From: Gemmatimonadota bacterium
Lineage (GTDB): Bacteria > Gemmatimonadota > Gemmatimonadetes > Gemmatimonadales > GWC2-71-9
Direction of reading: 5' to 3'
DNA: 64,000 bases
NCBI GenBank assembly: GCA_003222195.1
Contig: QHVB01000036.1
Location: 39,073-103,072 of the forward strand
Made by a program: the position numbers and the translations under genes. Under the pieces are notes generated by a model. It saw only the letters and a list, made by a program, of their open reading frames with translations, searched no databases and was not told the DNA's origin. Positions 16,126 through 24,902 of the stretch are shown here, one piece after another; the stretch's first letter is position 1; each line of letters starts with the position of its first letter.

Positions 16126-18039
16126 CCGATCATGTTTTCGCGGACCGGAGCGGCCGGCAGCTCCACCACAAACCTGGCCCCGCCGAGGGTCTCGGAGTCC
16201 TCCAGCCAAATCCTGCCGCCGACCTCCGCCACCACACGCTGACAAATCGATAATCCCAGTCCCGACCCCTCGTCGGGACTCTTCGTTGTGAAGAATGGAT
16301 CGAAGATGCGGCTGCGCACTTCCACCGGCACGCCCGGTCCTGAATCCTCGACGGTCAGGCGGACCCAGTCGTTGCGGGCTTCGGTCGCGAGCTCGATCAC
16401 CGCCTTGGGGCGGCCGCGCACGGCGTGTTCGGCGTTGGTCATGAGATTGATGACGACCTGCTGGAGCTCCTGGCCGAGCCCTAACACCGCCTCGGCCGCC
16501 TGGTCCATGCGCGTGCGCACTTCGATGTTGTCCGCTCGCAGCACGCGCTGGCGGATCTCGGCGACGTCGCGGACCAGCTCGTTCAACTGGATGCGCACCG
16601 GCGTGAGGTCGGCCCGGCGTGCCAACCGCAGCAGGCTGCGCACAATGCGAGCCGCGCGATCGACTTCGCGCACGATCGTGGCGGCCGCGGTGCTGGCCTC
16701 TTCGTCCTTGGTCGAGCGCCCCAGGAGCTCGGCCTCCATGCGGATCGCGGCGAGCGGATTGTTGACCTCGTGCGCGACGCCGCTCGCGATTTCGCCGACC
16801 GTCGCGAGCTTCTCGCGCGCAATCAGCTCGCGCTGGGCGCGCAGCTCGTCGGTCCGGTCATAGAGCGCGACGAGCAGATCCTGCGATCCGAGGCCGCGCA
16901 GATCCGTCACCGTGCAATCACAAATGCGGCGATCGCCGGAGTCTTGCGTGACGAGCACGCGGCCATGCCATGGCTGCCCTTCCTGACGGCCGGTCAACAC
17001 GAGTCGCACGGTGAGCCCGCTTGGCGAGAGCCCGAGCTTTTCGAGATGGCGCCCGACCGCCGCGTCTGTGGACTCCAGCCCGAAGACCTGCATTGCCGCC
17101 CCGTTCAGCTGTCGCACCGTCCCTGCTGTATCCACCAGCGCCATCGGCAAAGGACTCGCGTCGACCATCGCCCGTGCCCGGTCCGCGGCGGCGCGGGTCG
17201 CAGCGACGGCTTCGGAAAGCTCTATGCCCCCCGCGATGTGAGCGGCCACGGCAGACACGTACTGGAGCTCGTGCAGGCTGAACGGTGGCGGGTCCGGCGC
17301 GTCCGACTTCCGATACCGCAGCAGCCCGACCGCGCCGACCGTTCCCTGCGAAATGCGCAGCGGTGCGATGAGCGCGGCGCGCACTCCCTCGGCCAGCCTC
17401 TTTGCGACGGGGCTCGCATCGGCATCCGCGCGCAAATCCGCCGTAATCATCGCCTCACCGGTCCGCACGACTCGACCGGTTGTGCTGTTCTCGAGGCCGA
17501 GGATCAGGCCCTCCCCTGCCGCGGCCTCGCCCAGCGCAGGGGACACCCGCAGGTGCTCGCCGTCCGGTTGTTTTAACGCGACGAAGGCGCCCTGCGCTTC
17601 GACTAGCTCCATCAGGCTTTGGAGTGTGTATCGCAAGAGCAGCTGCGTCTCCGGTGCCGCCAGCAGCCAGCGGGCCAACTCGACGACGAAGCTGCCGAGC
17701 CGCCGCTCGCGCTCGAGGGCCGCGCGCCGTCCCACCATCACTGCCAGCCGCGACGAAAACTCGATCGCCGCCTCGAGCTCCGAGACGGGGAGCGACGCCG
17801 GCGAGACTGACTTCGACGTGCCGTCCTTCCGGGTCGCGCCACTCCGCGCTCATGCTGCGTCCGGACCGGTCGTCGGCGCCCGCGGCTACCGAGCTGCTTT
17901 CGTTGACGCCGCGATAGCGAATCGACACGCGCGCCCCGCCTGCCCAGTCGCTGAGGATACCAGCGGCGGCGCGCCAAAAGTCCCCCGAGCGTTTCGCCTC
18001 GCTCGCTTCCCGAAGCAGCGCCTGGAGAGCATCTCGCAT
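16122..18039 (-). CDS. Sensor histidine kinase (GAF-PAS-HisKA-HATPase) interrupted by a frameshift
   Basis: Two frames together encode one kinase of about 638 residues. The N-terminal 84 residues start at ATG 18039 (MRDALQALLREASEAKRSG) and run to SLAGVAP. A run of four C on the coding strand (17787-17790) then shifts the frame to VSELEAAIEFSSRLAVMVG. The rest carries a GAF domain, a PAS-like domain (ASPLPMALVDTAGTVRQLN), the H-box HEVNNPL, the N-box INLMTNAEHA, DSGPGVP, FDPFFTTK and GSGLGLS. Removing one C restores the frame, so this is a recent mutation or a sequencing error. A start at 17741 would delete the N-terminal domain. No response regulator is adjacent. Confidence 0.82.
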
Positions 18040-18055
18040 GCGGGCTCGAATATAT

Positions 18056-18087
18056 GGGGCTTGGGGCTCGGGGGCTGGGTGCTGGGG
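18056..18087. repeat. Heptamer repeat cluster (GGGGCTN)
   Basis: Four consecutive G-rich heptamers (GGGGCTT, GGGGCTC, GGGGGCT, GGGTGCT) followed by GGGG lie between the divergent kinase and HtrA-like genes. Runs of four G could also favour a G-quadruplex. Confidence 0.7.
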
Positions 18088-18109
18088 AACCACGTGGCGT
18101 TGTGAAGGC

Positions 18110-19126
18110 ATGAGTACTGATCTCAGTTTGGTGGACGGCGAGCCCACCAAATCGGAGGCATTAGGGCCTCCCGCAGCATTTCCGGTCGATGCAGAGCTAC
18201 TGGACGCTTATTCGCGTGCGGTGAGCGGGGTTGTCGAGCTTGCCGCGCCTGCCGTCGTCAGTGTCGAAGTTCAGCACCGCCGCCGCGGCGGTGCGGGAGG
18301 CGGTTCCGGATTCGTCTTTACGCCCGATGGATTCATTCTCACCAATAGCCATGTCGCCCACGGTGCGAGCAAAACCGAGATCGCGTTCGCGGACGGCCGG
18401 CGCCTCCGCGCCGAGCTGGTGGGCGACGATCCCGACACCGACCTCGCGGTGCTGCGAGTCGATGCCTCGTCACTCCTCGCGGTGCCGCTCGGCGACTCGG
18501 GGGCCTTACGCGTGGGGCAGGTGGTCATCGCGATCGGCAACCCGCTCGGGTTTCAGAGCACCGTCACGGCCGGCGTCGTCAGTGCGCTGGGCCGGTCGTT
18601 CCGCTCCGTCTCCGGACGCCTGATCGACAATGTGATCCAGACCGACGCCGCACTGAATCCGGGGAACTCGGGTGGTCCCTTGCTCGATTCGCGCGGCAAC
18701 GTGATCGGCGTCAACACGGCGGTCATCCTGCCGGCGCAGGGCATCTGCTTCGCCGTCGCGGTGAACACGGTGAAGCTCGTCGTCGGGCACCTCATCGCGC
18801 ACGGCCATGTGCGCCGCGCGCGGATCGGGGTGGGCGGGCAGAATGTGTCGCTGCCGCGCCTCGCGGTGCGCGCGCATCGCCTCATGCAGCCGAGCGGCGT
18901 GTTGATCACGACGGTAGAGACCGGCAGCCCGGCGGATCGGGCAGGACTCCAGCCGGGCGACATCGTCGTCGCGTTCGATGGCCAACCGGTGCATGGCATC
19001 GATGATCTCCATCGGCTGCTCACCGGCGAGCGCATCGGCGCCACGACCACGGTGGCAGCGGTTCGCAAAGCAGAACGTCTCGAGCTGCCAATTACCGCTA
19101 CGGAGAGCGCAAAACCGAAGCCGTGA
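18110..19126 (+). CDS. HtrA/DegP-like trypsin-type protease with PDZ domain
   Basis: The 338-residue protein has the full catalytic triad: His in TNSHVAHG, Asp in DTDLAVLRVD and Ser in NPGNSGGPLLD. One C-terminal PDZ domain follows (GVLITTVETGSPADRAGLQPG). HtrA enzymes normally work in the periplasm on misfolded proteins. Here the ATG at 18110 (GAAGG upstream) is followed by about 55 polar residues without a signal peptide or membrane anchor, so a cytosolic location is implied. A further upstream start only adds repeat-encoded residues. It is divergent from the frameshifted sensor kinase. Confidence 0.9.
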   Translation: MSTDLSLVDGEPTKSEALGPPAAFPVDAELLDAYSRAVSGVVELAAPAVVSVEVQHRRRGGAGGGSGFVFTPDGFILTNSHVAHGASKTEIAFADGRRLRAELVGDDPDTDLAVLRVDASSLLAVPLGDSGALRVGQVVIAIGNPLGFQSTVTAGVVSALGRSFRSVSGRLIDNVIQTDAALNPGNSGGPLLDSRGNVIGVNTAVILPAQGICFAVAVNTVKLVVGHLIAHGHVRRARIGVGGQNVSLPRLAVRAHRLMQPSGVLITTVETGSPADRAGLQPGDIVVAFDGQPVHGIDDLHRLLTGERIGATTTVAAVRKAERLELPITATESAKPKP

Positions 19127-19148
19127 CGCGCTTGTGACAGCGCGGCAG

Positions 19149-19178
19149 TTGACCGGCGACGGCCCTCGTACCTACCTT
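19149..19178 (+). promoter_or_regulatory. Sigma70-type promoter for a leaderless mini-gene
   Basis: TTGACC (19149-19154) and TACCTT (19173-19178) are separated by 18 bases. The -10 box ends 6 bases before the ATG at 19185, so transcription should start almost at the start codon. Confidence 0.6.
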
Positions 19179-19184
19179 GGTGCC

Positions 19185-19256
19185 ATGACGAAGTGCGCCT
19201 GCAATCCGAAGATGCTCCTCACCGGGAACCATTTGGGGGAGGCGGGCGCTAGCTAA
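19185..19256 (+). CDS. 23-residue putative leader peptide
   Basis: ATG at 19185 opens a 23-codon frame beginning MTKCACNPKMLLTGNHLGE and ending in TAA. It sits 6 bases after a good -10 box, and 28 bases before a terminator hairpin that precedes the HAD phosphatase gene. This layout resembles an attenuation leader. The two early Cys codons are notable, but no run of a single codon explains a sensing mechanism. It might instead be a small independent peptide. Confidence 0.4.
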   Translation: MTKCACNPKMLLTGNHLGEAGAS

Positions 19257-19284
19257 CGCGATGGGTTTAGTCGCAAACGCACAG

Positions 19285-19320
19285 AACGGCCCGCCCCACG
19301 ATGGAGCGGGCCGTTTTGTT
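19285..19320 (+). terminator. Terminator or attenuator hairpin before the HAD gene
   Basis: AACGGCCCGC (19285-19294) pairs over 10 bp with GCGGGCCGTT (19306-19315) and is followed by a T-rich TTGTT. It lies between the mini-ORF and the HAD gene start at 19346, so it could attenuate HAD expression. Confidence 0.7.
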
Positions 19321-19345
19321 GCGCAGCTTCAACGAAGGAGATGGA

Positions 19346-20170
19346 ATGAAGAGGCATTACCTGCTGGCAAGTGACTTCGATCAAACGTTGAGCTTCAACG
19401 ACTCCGGCCTCGTGTTGAGCGAGATGCTGGGGATCAATAGTTTTCGCGAGCGCGTCGCCGCGCTTGCGCAGCTCAATCTGGTGCAACAGGGCGCCGAGCT
19501 GGCGTACCTGCTTGCCCACGATCCCGATTTTCGCCGCGTGACCCGCAAGGACCTGCTGGCCGTGGGCCGGCGCGTGCGGCTCAAGCGGAATGTCGAGCTG
19601 CTCGGCCGGATGCTCGCGCAGGGAATCGACGGACACCGCTTCGATTTCTACGTGATCTCGGCGGCTCCCGAGGAGGTCGTGCTGTCAGCCCTCGAGGGCA
19701 TCGTCCCGGCCGATCACGTCGTGGGCACCCGCTTTCAGTTCCAGGAAGACAGCGGTCAAATCGGCTCGCTCCTGCGGGTCGCCGCCGGCTACGGCAAGGT
19801 CGCCGCGGTCGAAGAGATCCGCGCGCGGCATGTCGTCCCACGCGATCAGGTGATTTATGTCGGCGACGGGCAGTCGGACATTCCGGTGATGCTGCACGTC
19901 AATCGCGGCGAGGGCTTCACGATCGCCGCGTCGGAGGCGCGGGAAATCGCGCAGATCGCCAAGCGCACGGTCATCAGCGACGACGCGCTGTCGGTGCTCG
20001 TGCCGCTGCTCGAGGAGATCGCCGGGTTCGGTCCGAGCCAGATCCGCGCGCTGTTCGAGGATCAGGGGCTCGTGATTCAGGAGTGGGACCGCGTGCGGAC
20101 CGATTGGCTGACGATCCGCGACGGTGCCGGCGACGGCGTCATCCGGCTGGACGCCGCCGCCAGCGCCTAG
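19346..20170 (+). CDS. HAD-superfamily phosphatase (phosphoserine-phosphatase-like)
   Basis: The protein has 274 residues. HAD motif I is SDFDQTLS (nucleophile Asp in DxDxT), motif II lies in FYVISAAP, motif III Lys is around YGKVAAVEE, and motif IV is YVGDGQSDIP. A helical cap follows motif I. The arrangement fits phosphoserine-phosphatase-like members that hydrolyse small phosphate esters, with unknown substrate. GAAGGAG lies 7 bases before the ATG at 19346. An earlier ATG at 19341 stops after two codons. Expression may be controlled by the upstream leader and hairpin. Confidence 0.87.
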   Translation: MKRHYLLASDFDQTLSFNDSGLVLSEMLGINSFRERVAALAQLNLVQQGAELAYLLAHDPDFRRVTRKDLLAVGRRVRLKRNVELLGRMLAQGIDGHRFDFYVISAAPEEVVLSALEGIVPADHVVGTRFQFQEDSGQIGSLLRVAAGYGKVAAVEEIRARHVVPRDQVIYVGDGQSDIPVMLHVNRGEGFTIAASEAREIAQIAKRTVISDDALSVLVPLLEEIAGFGPSQIRALFEDQGLVIQEWDRVRTDWLTIRDGAGDGVIRLDAAASA

Positions 20171-21427
20171 CTACCCGCGAATCGCGCCGAGGAATCGCCC
20201 CGGACTCGGTTCATAGCCCGGGAAGACGGCCCCAAGATCGGTCGCGCCGAGGTGACGCACGAGGATTTCGCCGAACAGATCGCGGAAATCGGTCGTGACG
20301 GCGACGTCGCGTCCCTCGAAGCGTTGCTCGACGCTGAGCCCCGGCCAACGCCCCAGCACCCGACCACCGTTCACGGGTCCACCGAGCGCGAGCATCGCGG
20401 TCGCGTGGCCGTGATCGGTGCCGCTGTTGCCGTTCTCGTGGATCGTTCGGCCGAACTCCGACATCGTGAGGACGACGACGTTGCGCATGCGGTCGCCGAG
20501 ATCCTTGTCGAACGCGGCCAGCGCCAGGCCCAGCTCGCGCAGCCGCGCGGCCAGCTGGCCTTCGCTCGAGCCCTGATTCACGTGCGTGTCCCAGCCGCTG
20601 CAATCGGCGAAGGCGATCTCCAGCCCGACGTCGGCTTTGATCAACTGCGCGATTTGCAGCAGGGTCTTGCCGAGCCGGCCCGGCGGATACTCGACGCCAT
20701 TGTCGGGCCGGTACTGCGTGGGATCGGCGCGCTTCAACATCTGGACCGCTTCGAACCCCTCGCGCGACGACGACGCCAGCAAACCCGTGCCCGCGCCGTC
20801 GTACAGTTCTTCGAAGGCGCGTGTCAAACGATCGCGCGCCGCTTCCTGCGGAACGCGTAGCCCGAACGCCTGGAGGTCGTCGATCGCAAGCGACGGGGCG
20901 CTGCCGGCGAGTGCGCGCGGCAGCTGGGGACCGAACGCGACCGCGCGGAACGGCGTATCGGCGTGCTCGCGGTCGTGCTGGCAGTAGCGATTCGCCCAGC
21001 CGTCCGCGGTGCTCTTCACCCCGGGCGTCCCTGTTTCCATGTAGTCCTGCGCGTCGAAGTGACTGCGCGTCGCATCGGGCGAGCCAATCGCGTGAATCGC
21101 GGCGAGGCTTTTGTTGTCCCACAGCGCTTTCAGCGGCGCCAGACTCGGATGCAGCCCGAAATGACCGTCGAGATCGACGACATCCGTCGCGGGAATGGCG
21201 ATGCGCGGGCGCTCCTGGTAATACGCCGGCTCGCCGTGCGGCACGATCATGTTCAGGCCGTCGACCGCGCCGCGCTGAAACAGGCATACCAGGATCGGAC
21301 GGTCGGACGGTCTGACCGTCGGACGGCGAGAGGCAAACGCCGCGCGGGCCAGGAACAGGGGATCGAGCCCCAGGCTCACCAGCGCGAGTCCACCAGCCCT
21401 GACAAACACGCGTCGCGAGATCGTCAT
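20171..21427 (-). CDS. DUF1501 family protein, Tat-exported
   Basis: This 418-residue protein begins with a twin-arginine signal (SRRVFVRAGG) and shows DUF1501 landmarks: QRGAVDGLNMIVPHGE, a central DCSGWDTHVNQG, and MSEFGRTIHENGNSGTDHGHA. DUF1501 proteins resemble sulfatase/alkaline-phosphatase-fold enzymes and nearly always pair with DUF1800, as here. The function is unknown. A repeat-encoded stretch ([11 protein letters not shown]) sits exactly between the signal and the mature domain. Its ATG overlaps the DUF1800 stop (4 bases), so the two are co-translated. Confidence 0.92.
   Translation of the reverse strand: MTISRRVFVRAGGLALVSLGLDPLFLARAAFASRRPTVRPSDRPILVCLFQRGAVDGLNMIVPHGEPAYYQERPRIAIPATDVVDLDGHFGLHPSLAPLKALWDNKSLAAIHAIGSPDATRSHFDAQDYMETGTPGVKSTADGWANRYCQHDREHADTPFRAVAFGPQLPRALAGSAPSLAIDDLQAFGLRVPQEAARDRLTRAFEELYDGAGTGLLASSSREGFEAVQMLKRADPTQYRPDNGVEYPPGRLGKTLLQIAQLIKADVGLEIAFADCSGWDTHVNQGSSEGQLAARLRELGLALAAFDKDLGDRMRNVVVLTMSEFGRTIHENGNSGTDHGHATAMLALGGPVNGGRVLGRWPGLSVEQRFEGRDVAVTTDFRDLFGEILVRHLGATDLGAVFPGYEPSPGRFLGAIRG
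21293..21324. repeat. Four 8-bp repeats (GGTCGGAC type) inside the DUF1501 gene
   Basis: The octamers GATCGGAC, GGTCGGAC, GGTCTGAC and CGTCGGAC run consecutively within the coding sequence, encoding the linker between the Tat signal and the enzyme domain. They belong to the same family as those at 14150 and 62998. Confidence 0.85.
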
Positions 21428-22989
21428 TGTCTTTGAAAATCAGGTCCGCCCAAGGCCAGACCCACAGCCAGGGTGCGTGCCTGCTCCGGATCGTTGATAT
21501 CTGCCAACTGCTCGAGAATGACGCTTTTCGTATGAGCGGACATGGTGCCACCGAGCAGTTTCTGGTCGATCGCCTCCACGAGCTGCGAGTGATCGGGGAC
21601 AGTGGGAATGCTGGAGCACTGCTTCGCCAGCATCAGTGCCGCATTCATGCGGGCGAGCAGCGCCCCGCTGTTCACCCAGTGCGCCTCCGTCTCCGCATAC
21701 CCTGTCGGCGCCGGCTGCTGATACAGCGGCTCGCCGAGCCTGCCGACCAGCTGCGCAAGGCGCGGCGTCGAGTCGGGCTCGATGCCGGCCGCACGCACCG
21801 CGCTCACGACGAACTCGAGCGGCGTCTTCACCTTCGCACGAACCACCTGCGGGGCCCAGAAATCGGGAGACGTGAAGATGGCGCGCAACACCGCGCGGAT
21901 GTCTCCGTGCGTCTTCTGCCACGCCGCCACCGCCGCATCCACGCAGCCATCGGGCGGCTCATCCGCCACGAATCGCGCGCACAGCTTCGCGCTCACGTGG
22001 TGCATCGTCGCGTGTTGGCTGGCCAGGAATTTGAGCAACCGGACGCCTTCATCCTCGCCGTCACTCTCGAACTTCTGGCCGAGCACGACCTTGTCACCTT
22101 GATCGTGTGCCCAATCGTGGTAGGAGAATCCCGCGCCGCGCTCCGGAGGCTGAATGCTCCAGCCGGTGAAGATACGCGCCACGTTGATGACGTCCTGTTG
22201 CGTGTAGCCGCCGTCGACGCCGAGCGTGTGAAGCTCCATTAACTCGCGCGCGTAATTCTCGTTGATGCCGGTGGGCTGGCGCCGCCGCCGCTCTTCGTTC
22301 ATCTCGTTCATCCCAAACCGCGGCCGGCGGAACGGCGACATCATTGGCCGCGGCGGCGCGGAGCCCGGCGCCACGCTCTGCGCATTATCCAGATAAAAGA
22401 GCATGGCGGGGCTGCGCGCCGTCGCGATGAGCAAGTCCTCGAAGCGCCCGAGTGCGCGCGGCCGGATCGTTTCCTCTATATACGAAGGCAAGAGGAACCG
22501 ATCGGCCCCCTTCCCGACGAAGACGTTGAAGTGGTTCGTCCAGAAATCGACCATCACCTCGCGCAGCTGCCGCTCCGACACCGCGGCCCGGACGATCGCG
22601 AGTTGCTGGAGCTGGCCGCCCAAATCGCGAAACTCTCGCATCGGGCCAACGGTATCCAAGTTCGTCGTGTCCCCGGCCTTCATTTCGCGTTGCAGGCGTT
22701 GCCGCTCGAGCTGCGCGGTGCGAAAACGCTCAGCGAGGTCACCGCGATCGTAGTGGAGGATCTTGAATTCATGCTCACGCTGTGCGAGACGGGAGTCCGA
22801 AATGTGGTCGGCGTCGAGCTGCTGCTCGATCCAGCGCATGACGCCGACCTTGGCGACGCTGTCGGCTTCGCGGGGACGGGCGCCGTACGCCAGCCGATTC
22901 AGGGCATGAAATGCCGAATCGCGCGCGGTGAGGCCCGGACCGGGAGCTTGCGCGGTCAGCAAACAGACAGCGGCAACGATGGATAGCAT
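21424..22989 (-). CDS. DUF1800 family protein
   Basis: The 521-residue protein has an N-terminal signal-like segment (MLSIVAAVCLLTAQ) and then DUF1800 features: HALNRLAYGARPREAD, VDFWTNHFNVFVGKG, NENYARELMELHTLGVDGGYTQQDV and FTSPDFW. These proteins are secreted or envelope-associated and co-occur with DUF1501. Their biochemical role is unknown. The first gene of the pair, it reads through a 4-base overlap into DUF1501. Confidence 0.92.
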   Translation of the reverse strand: MLSIVAAVCLLTAQAPGPGLTARDSAFHALNRLAYGARPREADSVAKVGVMRWIEQQLDADHISDSRLAQREHEFKILHYDRGDLAERFRTAQLERQRLQREMKAGDTTNLDTVGPMREFRDLGGQLQQLAIVRAAVSERQLREVMVDFWTNHFNVFVGKGADRFLLPSYIEETIRPRALGRFEDLLIATARSPAMLFYLDNAQSVAPGSAPPRPMMSPFRRPRFGMNEMNEERRRRQPTGINENYARELMELHTLGVDGGYTQQDVINVARIFTGWSIQPPERGAGFSYHDWAHDQGDKVVLGQKFESDGEDEGVRLLKFLASQHATMHHVSAKLCARFVADEPPDGCVDAAVAAWQKTHGDIRAVLRAIFTSPDFWAPQVVRAKVKTPLEFVVSAVRAAGIEPDSTPRLAQLVGRLGEPLYQQPAPTGYAETEAHWVNSGALLARMNAALMLAKQCSSIPTVPDHSQLVEAIDQKLLGGTMSAHTKSVILEQLADINDPEQARTLAVGLALGGPDFQRQ

Positions 22990-23024
22990 GTGTCTGGTCT
23001 GACGTCCTTCCCCAGGCCAAGTTA

Positions 23025-24902
23025 ATGCTCATGGGCAAACGGCGGCTGTATCGTGCGGCACGCGCCGCTCAGGGGGCCAGCCCCGACGCGCCGCCCACCT
23101 GGGGCGAGCGGCTCGCCGCCTTGAAACACGTCCCCCCGCTCGTGCGGCTCGTCTATCAAACGCACCGCGGCTACACGATCTCCATCCTGCTGCTGCGGGC
23201 GATTCGGTCGTTCATCCCCGTCGCCGTCCTCTGGATCGGCAAGCTCATCATCGATGCGGTCATCGCGGGCGTCGCCACCGTCCGGGCCGGCGGGCTCCCC
23301 GACTGGTGGCATCTCGCCGTGCTCATCGCGCTGGAGCTCGGCATCGCGGTCGTGGGCGAAGGACTCGCCCGCCTCTCGTCACTGCTCGAGAGCCTGCTCG
23401 GGGACCTGTTCGCGAACCGGCTGAGCGTCCGGTTGATGCGCCACGCCGCGACGCTCGATCTCGCACAATTCGAAGACCCCGAGATCTACGATCATCTGGA
23501 GCGGGCGCGCCGCCAGACCGTCGGACGCATCGGCCTGTTCACGCTCCTGCTCGGAACGGCACAAGACCTCGTCACACTGATCGCCCTGGCGAGCGTGCTG
23601 CTCGTGCAGCTGCCGTGGCTGCTGTTACTGCTGACGGTCGCGGTGCTGCCGGCCTTCCTCGGCGAGGCGCATTTCGCTTCGCTGGGCTACTCGCTCCTCT
23701 TCAGGTGGACGCCGGAGCGGCGGTTGCTCGACTACCTGCGCTACATGGGAGCCTCGGACGAGTCGGCCAAAGAGGTGAAGCTGTTCGGCCTGTCGGACTT
23801 TTTGGTGAGTCGCTACGCCGACCTGTCCGAGAAGTTTTACCAGGAGAACAAGCAGCTGTCGATTCGGCGCAACATCGTCTCGACGCTGCTGGTCACGCTC
23901 GGCACACTGGGCTATTACGGCGCCTACGTGGTGATCATCTATCGCACCGTGCTCGGCGTGTTCTCGATCGGCACACTGACATTCCTGGCCGGCTCGTTCC
24001 GTCAGAGCAGAAGCCTGATCCAGAGCGTGCTGATCTCGCTCTCATCGATTTACGAACAGAGCCTCTACCTGAGCGACTTGTTCACGTTCTTCGACGTGCA
24101 GCCGACCGTCACCTCGAAGCCGGGCGCCCGCGCCGTGCCGAAGCCGATCGTGTCGGGATTCCGGTTCGAGAACGTCGGCTTCCGCTATCCCGGCTCGCAG
24201 CGCTGGGCGGTGCGCGGTCTCACGTTCGCGTTCGAGCCGCACGAGCGCGTCGCGCTGGTCGGAGAAAACGGAGCGGGGAAGACGACGTTGGTAAAGCTGC
24301 TGGCGCGGCTGTACGATCCCGACGAGGGCCGCGTGTTACTCGACGGTGTCGACCTGCGCGACTACGACCTGGAGAGCCTCCGCAGGAACATCGGCATCAT
24401 CTTCCAGGATTTCGTCCGCTACGACTTCATCCTGCGCGAGAACATCGGCGTCAGTCAGATCGAGGCGCTCGGCGACGAGGCCCGCATTCGCGAAGCCGCG
24501 CAGCGCAGCCTGGCGGACTCTGTCGTGCAGCGCGTCCCGCAGGGCTACGACCAGATGCTGGGGAAGCGCTTCGACAACGGCGTCGAGCTGTCGGGCGGCG
24601 AGTGGCAGAAAGTGGCGCTGGCGCGCGCGTACATGCGCGACGCCCAGGTCCTGATTCTGGACGAACCCACGGCTGCGCTCGACGCGCGCGCCGAGTACGA
24701 GGTCTTCTTACGCTTCGCCGAGCTGACGAAGGGCCGGATGGCGGTCTTGATCTCGCACCGCTTTTCGACGGTGCGGATGGCCGATCGCATCCTCGTCCTG
24801 AAGAGCGGCGAGCTGGTGGACGACGGCACGCACGACGACCTGGTCGCGCGCGGCGGACTCTACGCCGAGCTGTTCAGTCTTCAGGCGGCGGGGTACCGCT
24901 AG
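23025..24902 (+). CDS. ABC exporter, fused permease and ATPase
   Basis: The 625-residue protein carries six transmembrane helices in its first 340 residues. An ATPase domain follows with Walker A GENGAGKTT, Q-loop FQDFVRYD, signature LSGGEWQK, Walker B VLILDEPTAALD and the H-loop ISHRFSTV. It is a half-transporter that should dimerise. Such exporters move lipids, peptides or drugs, and the cargo is unknown. The divergent neighbour is DUF1800, 35 bp away. The 3' end overlaps a convergent gene by 29 bases. Confidence 0.93.
   Translation: MLMGKRRLYRAARAAQGASPDAPPTWGERLAALKHVPPLVRLVYQTHRGYTISILLLRAIRSFIPVAVLWIGKLIIDAVIAGVATVRAGGLPDWWHLAVLIALELGIAVVGEGLARLSSLLESLLGDLFANRLSVRLMRHAATLDLAQFEDPEIYDHLERARRQTVGRIGLFTLLLGTAQDLVTLIALASVLLVQLPWLLLLLTVAVLPAFLGEAHFASLGYSLLFRWTPERRLLDYLRYMGASDESAKEVKLFGLSDFLVSRYADLSEKFYQENKQLSIRRNIVSTLLVTLGTLGYYGAYVVIIYRTVLGVFSIGTLTFLAGSFRQSRSLIQSVLISLSSIYEQSLYLSDLFTFFDVQPTVTSKPGARAVPKPIVSGFRFENVGFRYPGSQRWAVRGLTFAFEPHERVALVGENGAGKTTLVKLLARLYDPDEGRVLLDGVDLRDYDLESLRRNIGIIFQDFVRYDFILRENIGVSQIEALGDEARIREAAQRSLADSVVQRVPQGYDQMLGKRFDNGVELSGGEWQKVALARAYMRDAQVLILDEPTAALDARAEYEVFLRFAELTKGRMAVLISHRFSTVRMADRILVLKSGELVDDGTHDDLVARGGLYAELFSLQAAGYR

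Noticed and set aside
16122..17741. Sensor kinase as a normal 539-residue gene starting at 17741
   Set aside because: Upstream in-frame coding (EAAIEFSSRLAV) and the other-frame N-terminus show that the true gene begins at 18039 and is frameshifted.
17785..17792. Programmed ribosomal frameshift in the kinase
   Set aside because: No slippery heptamer, internal ribosome site or stimulatory structure is visible, so mutation or sequence error is simpler.
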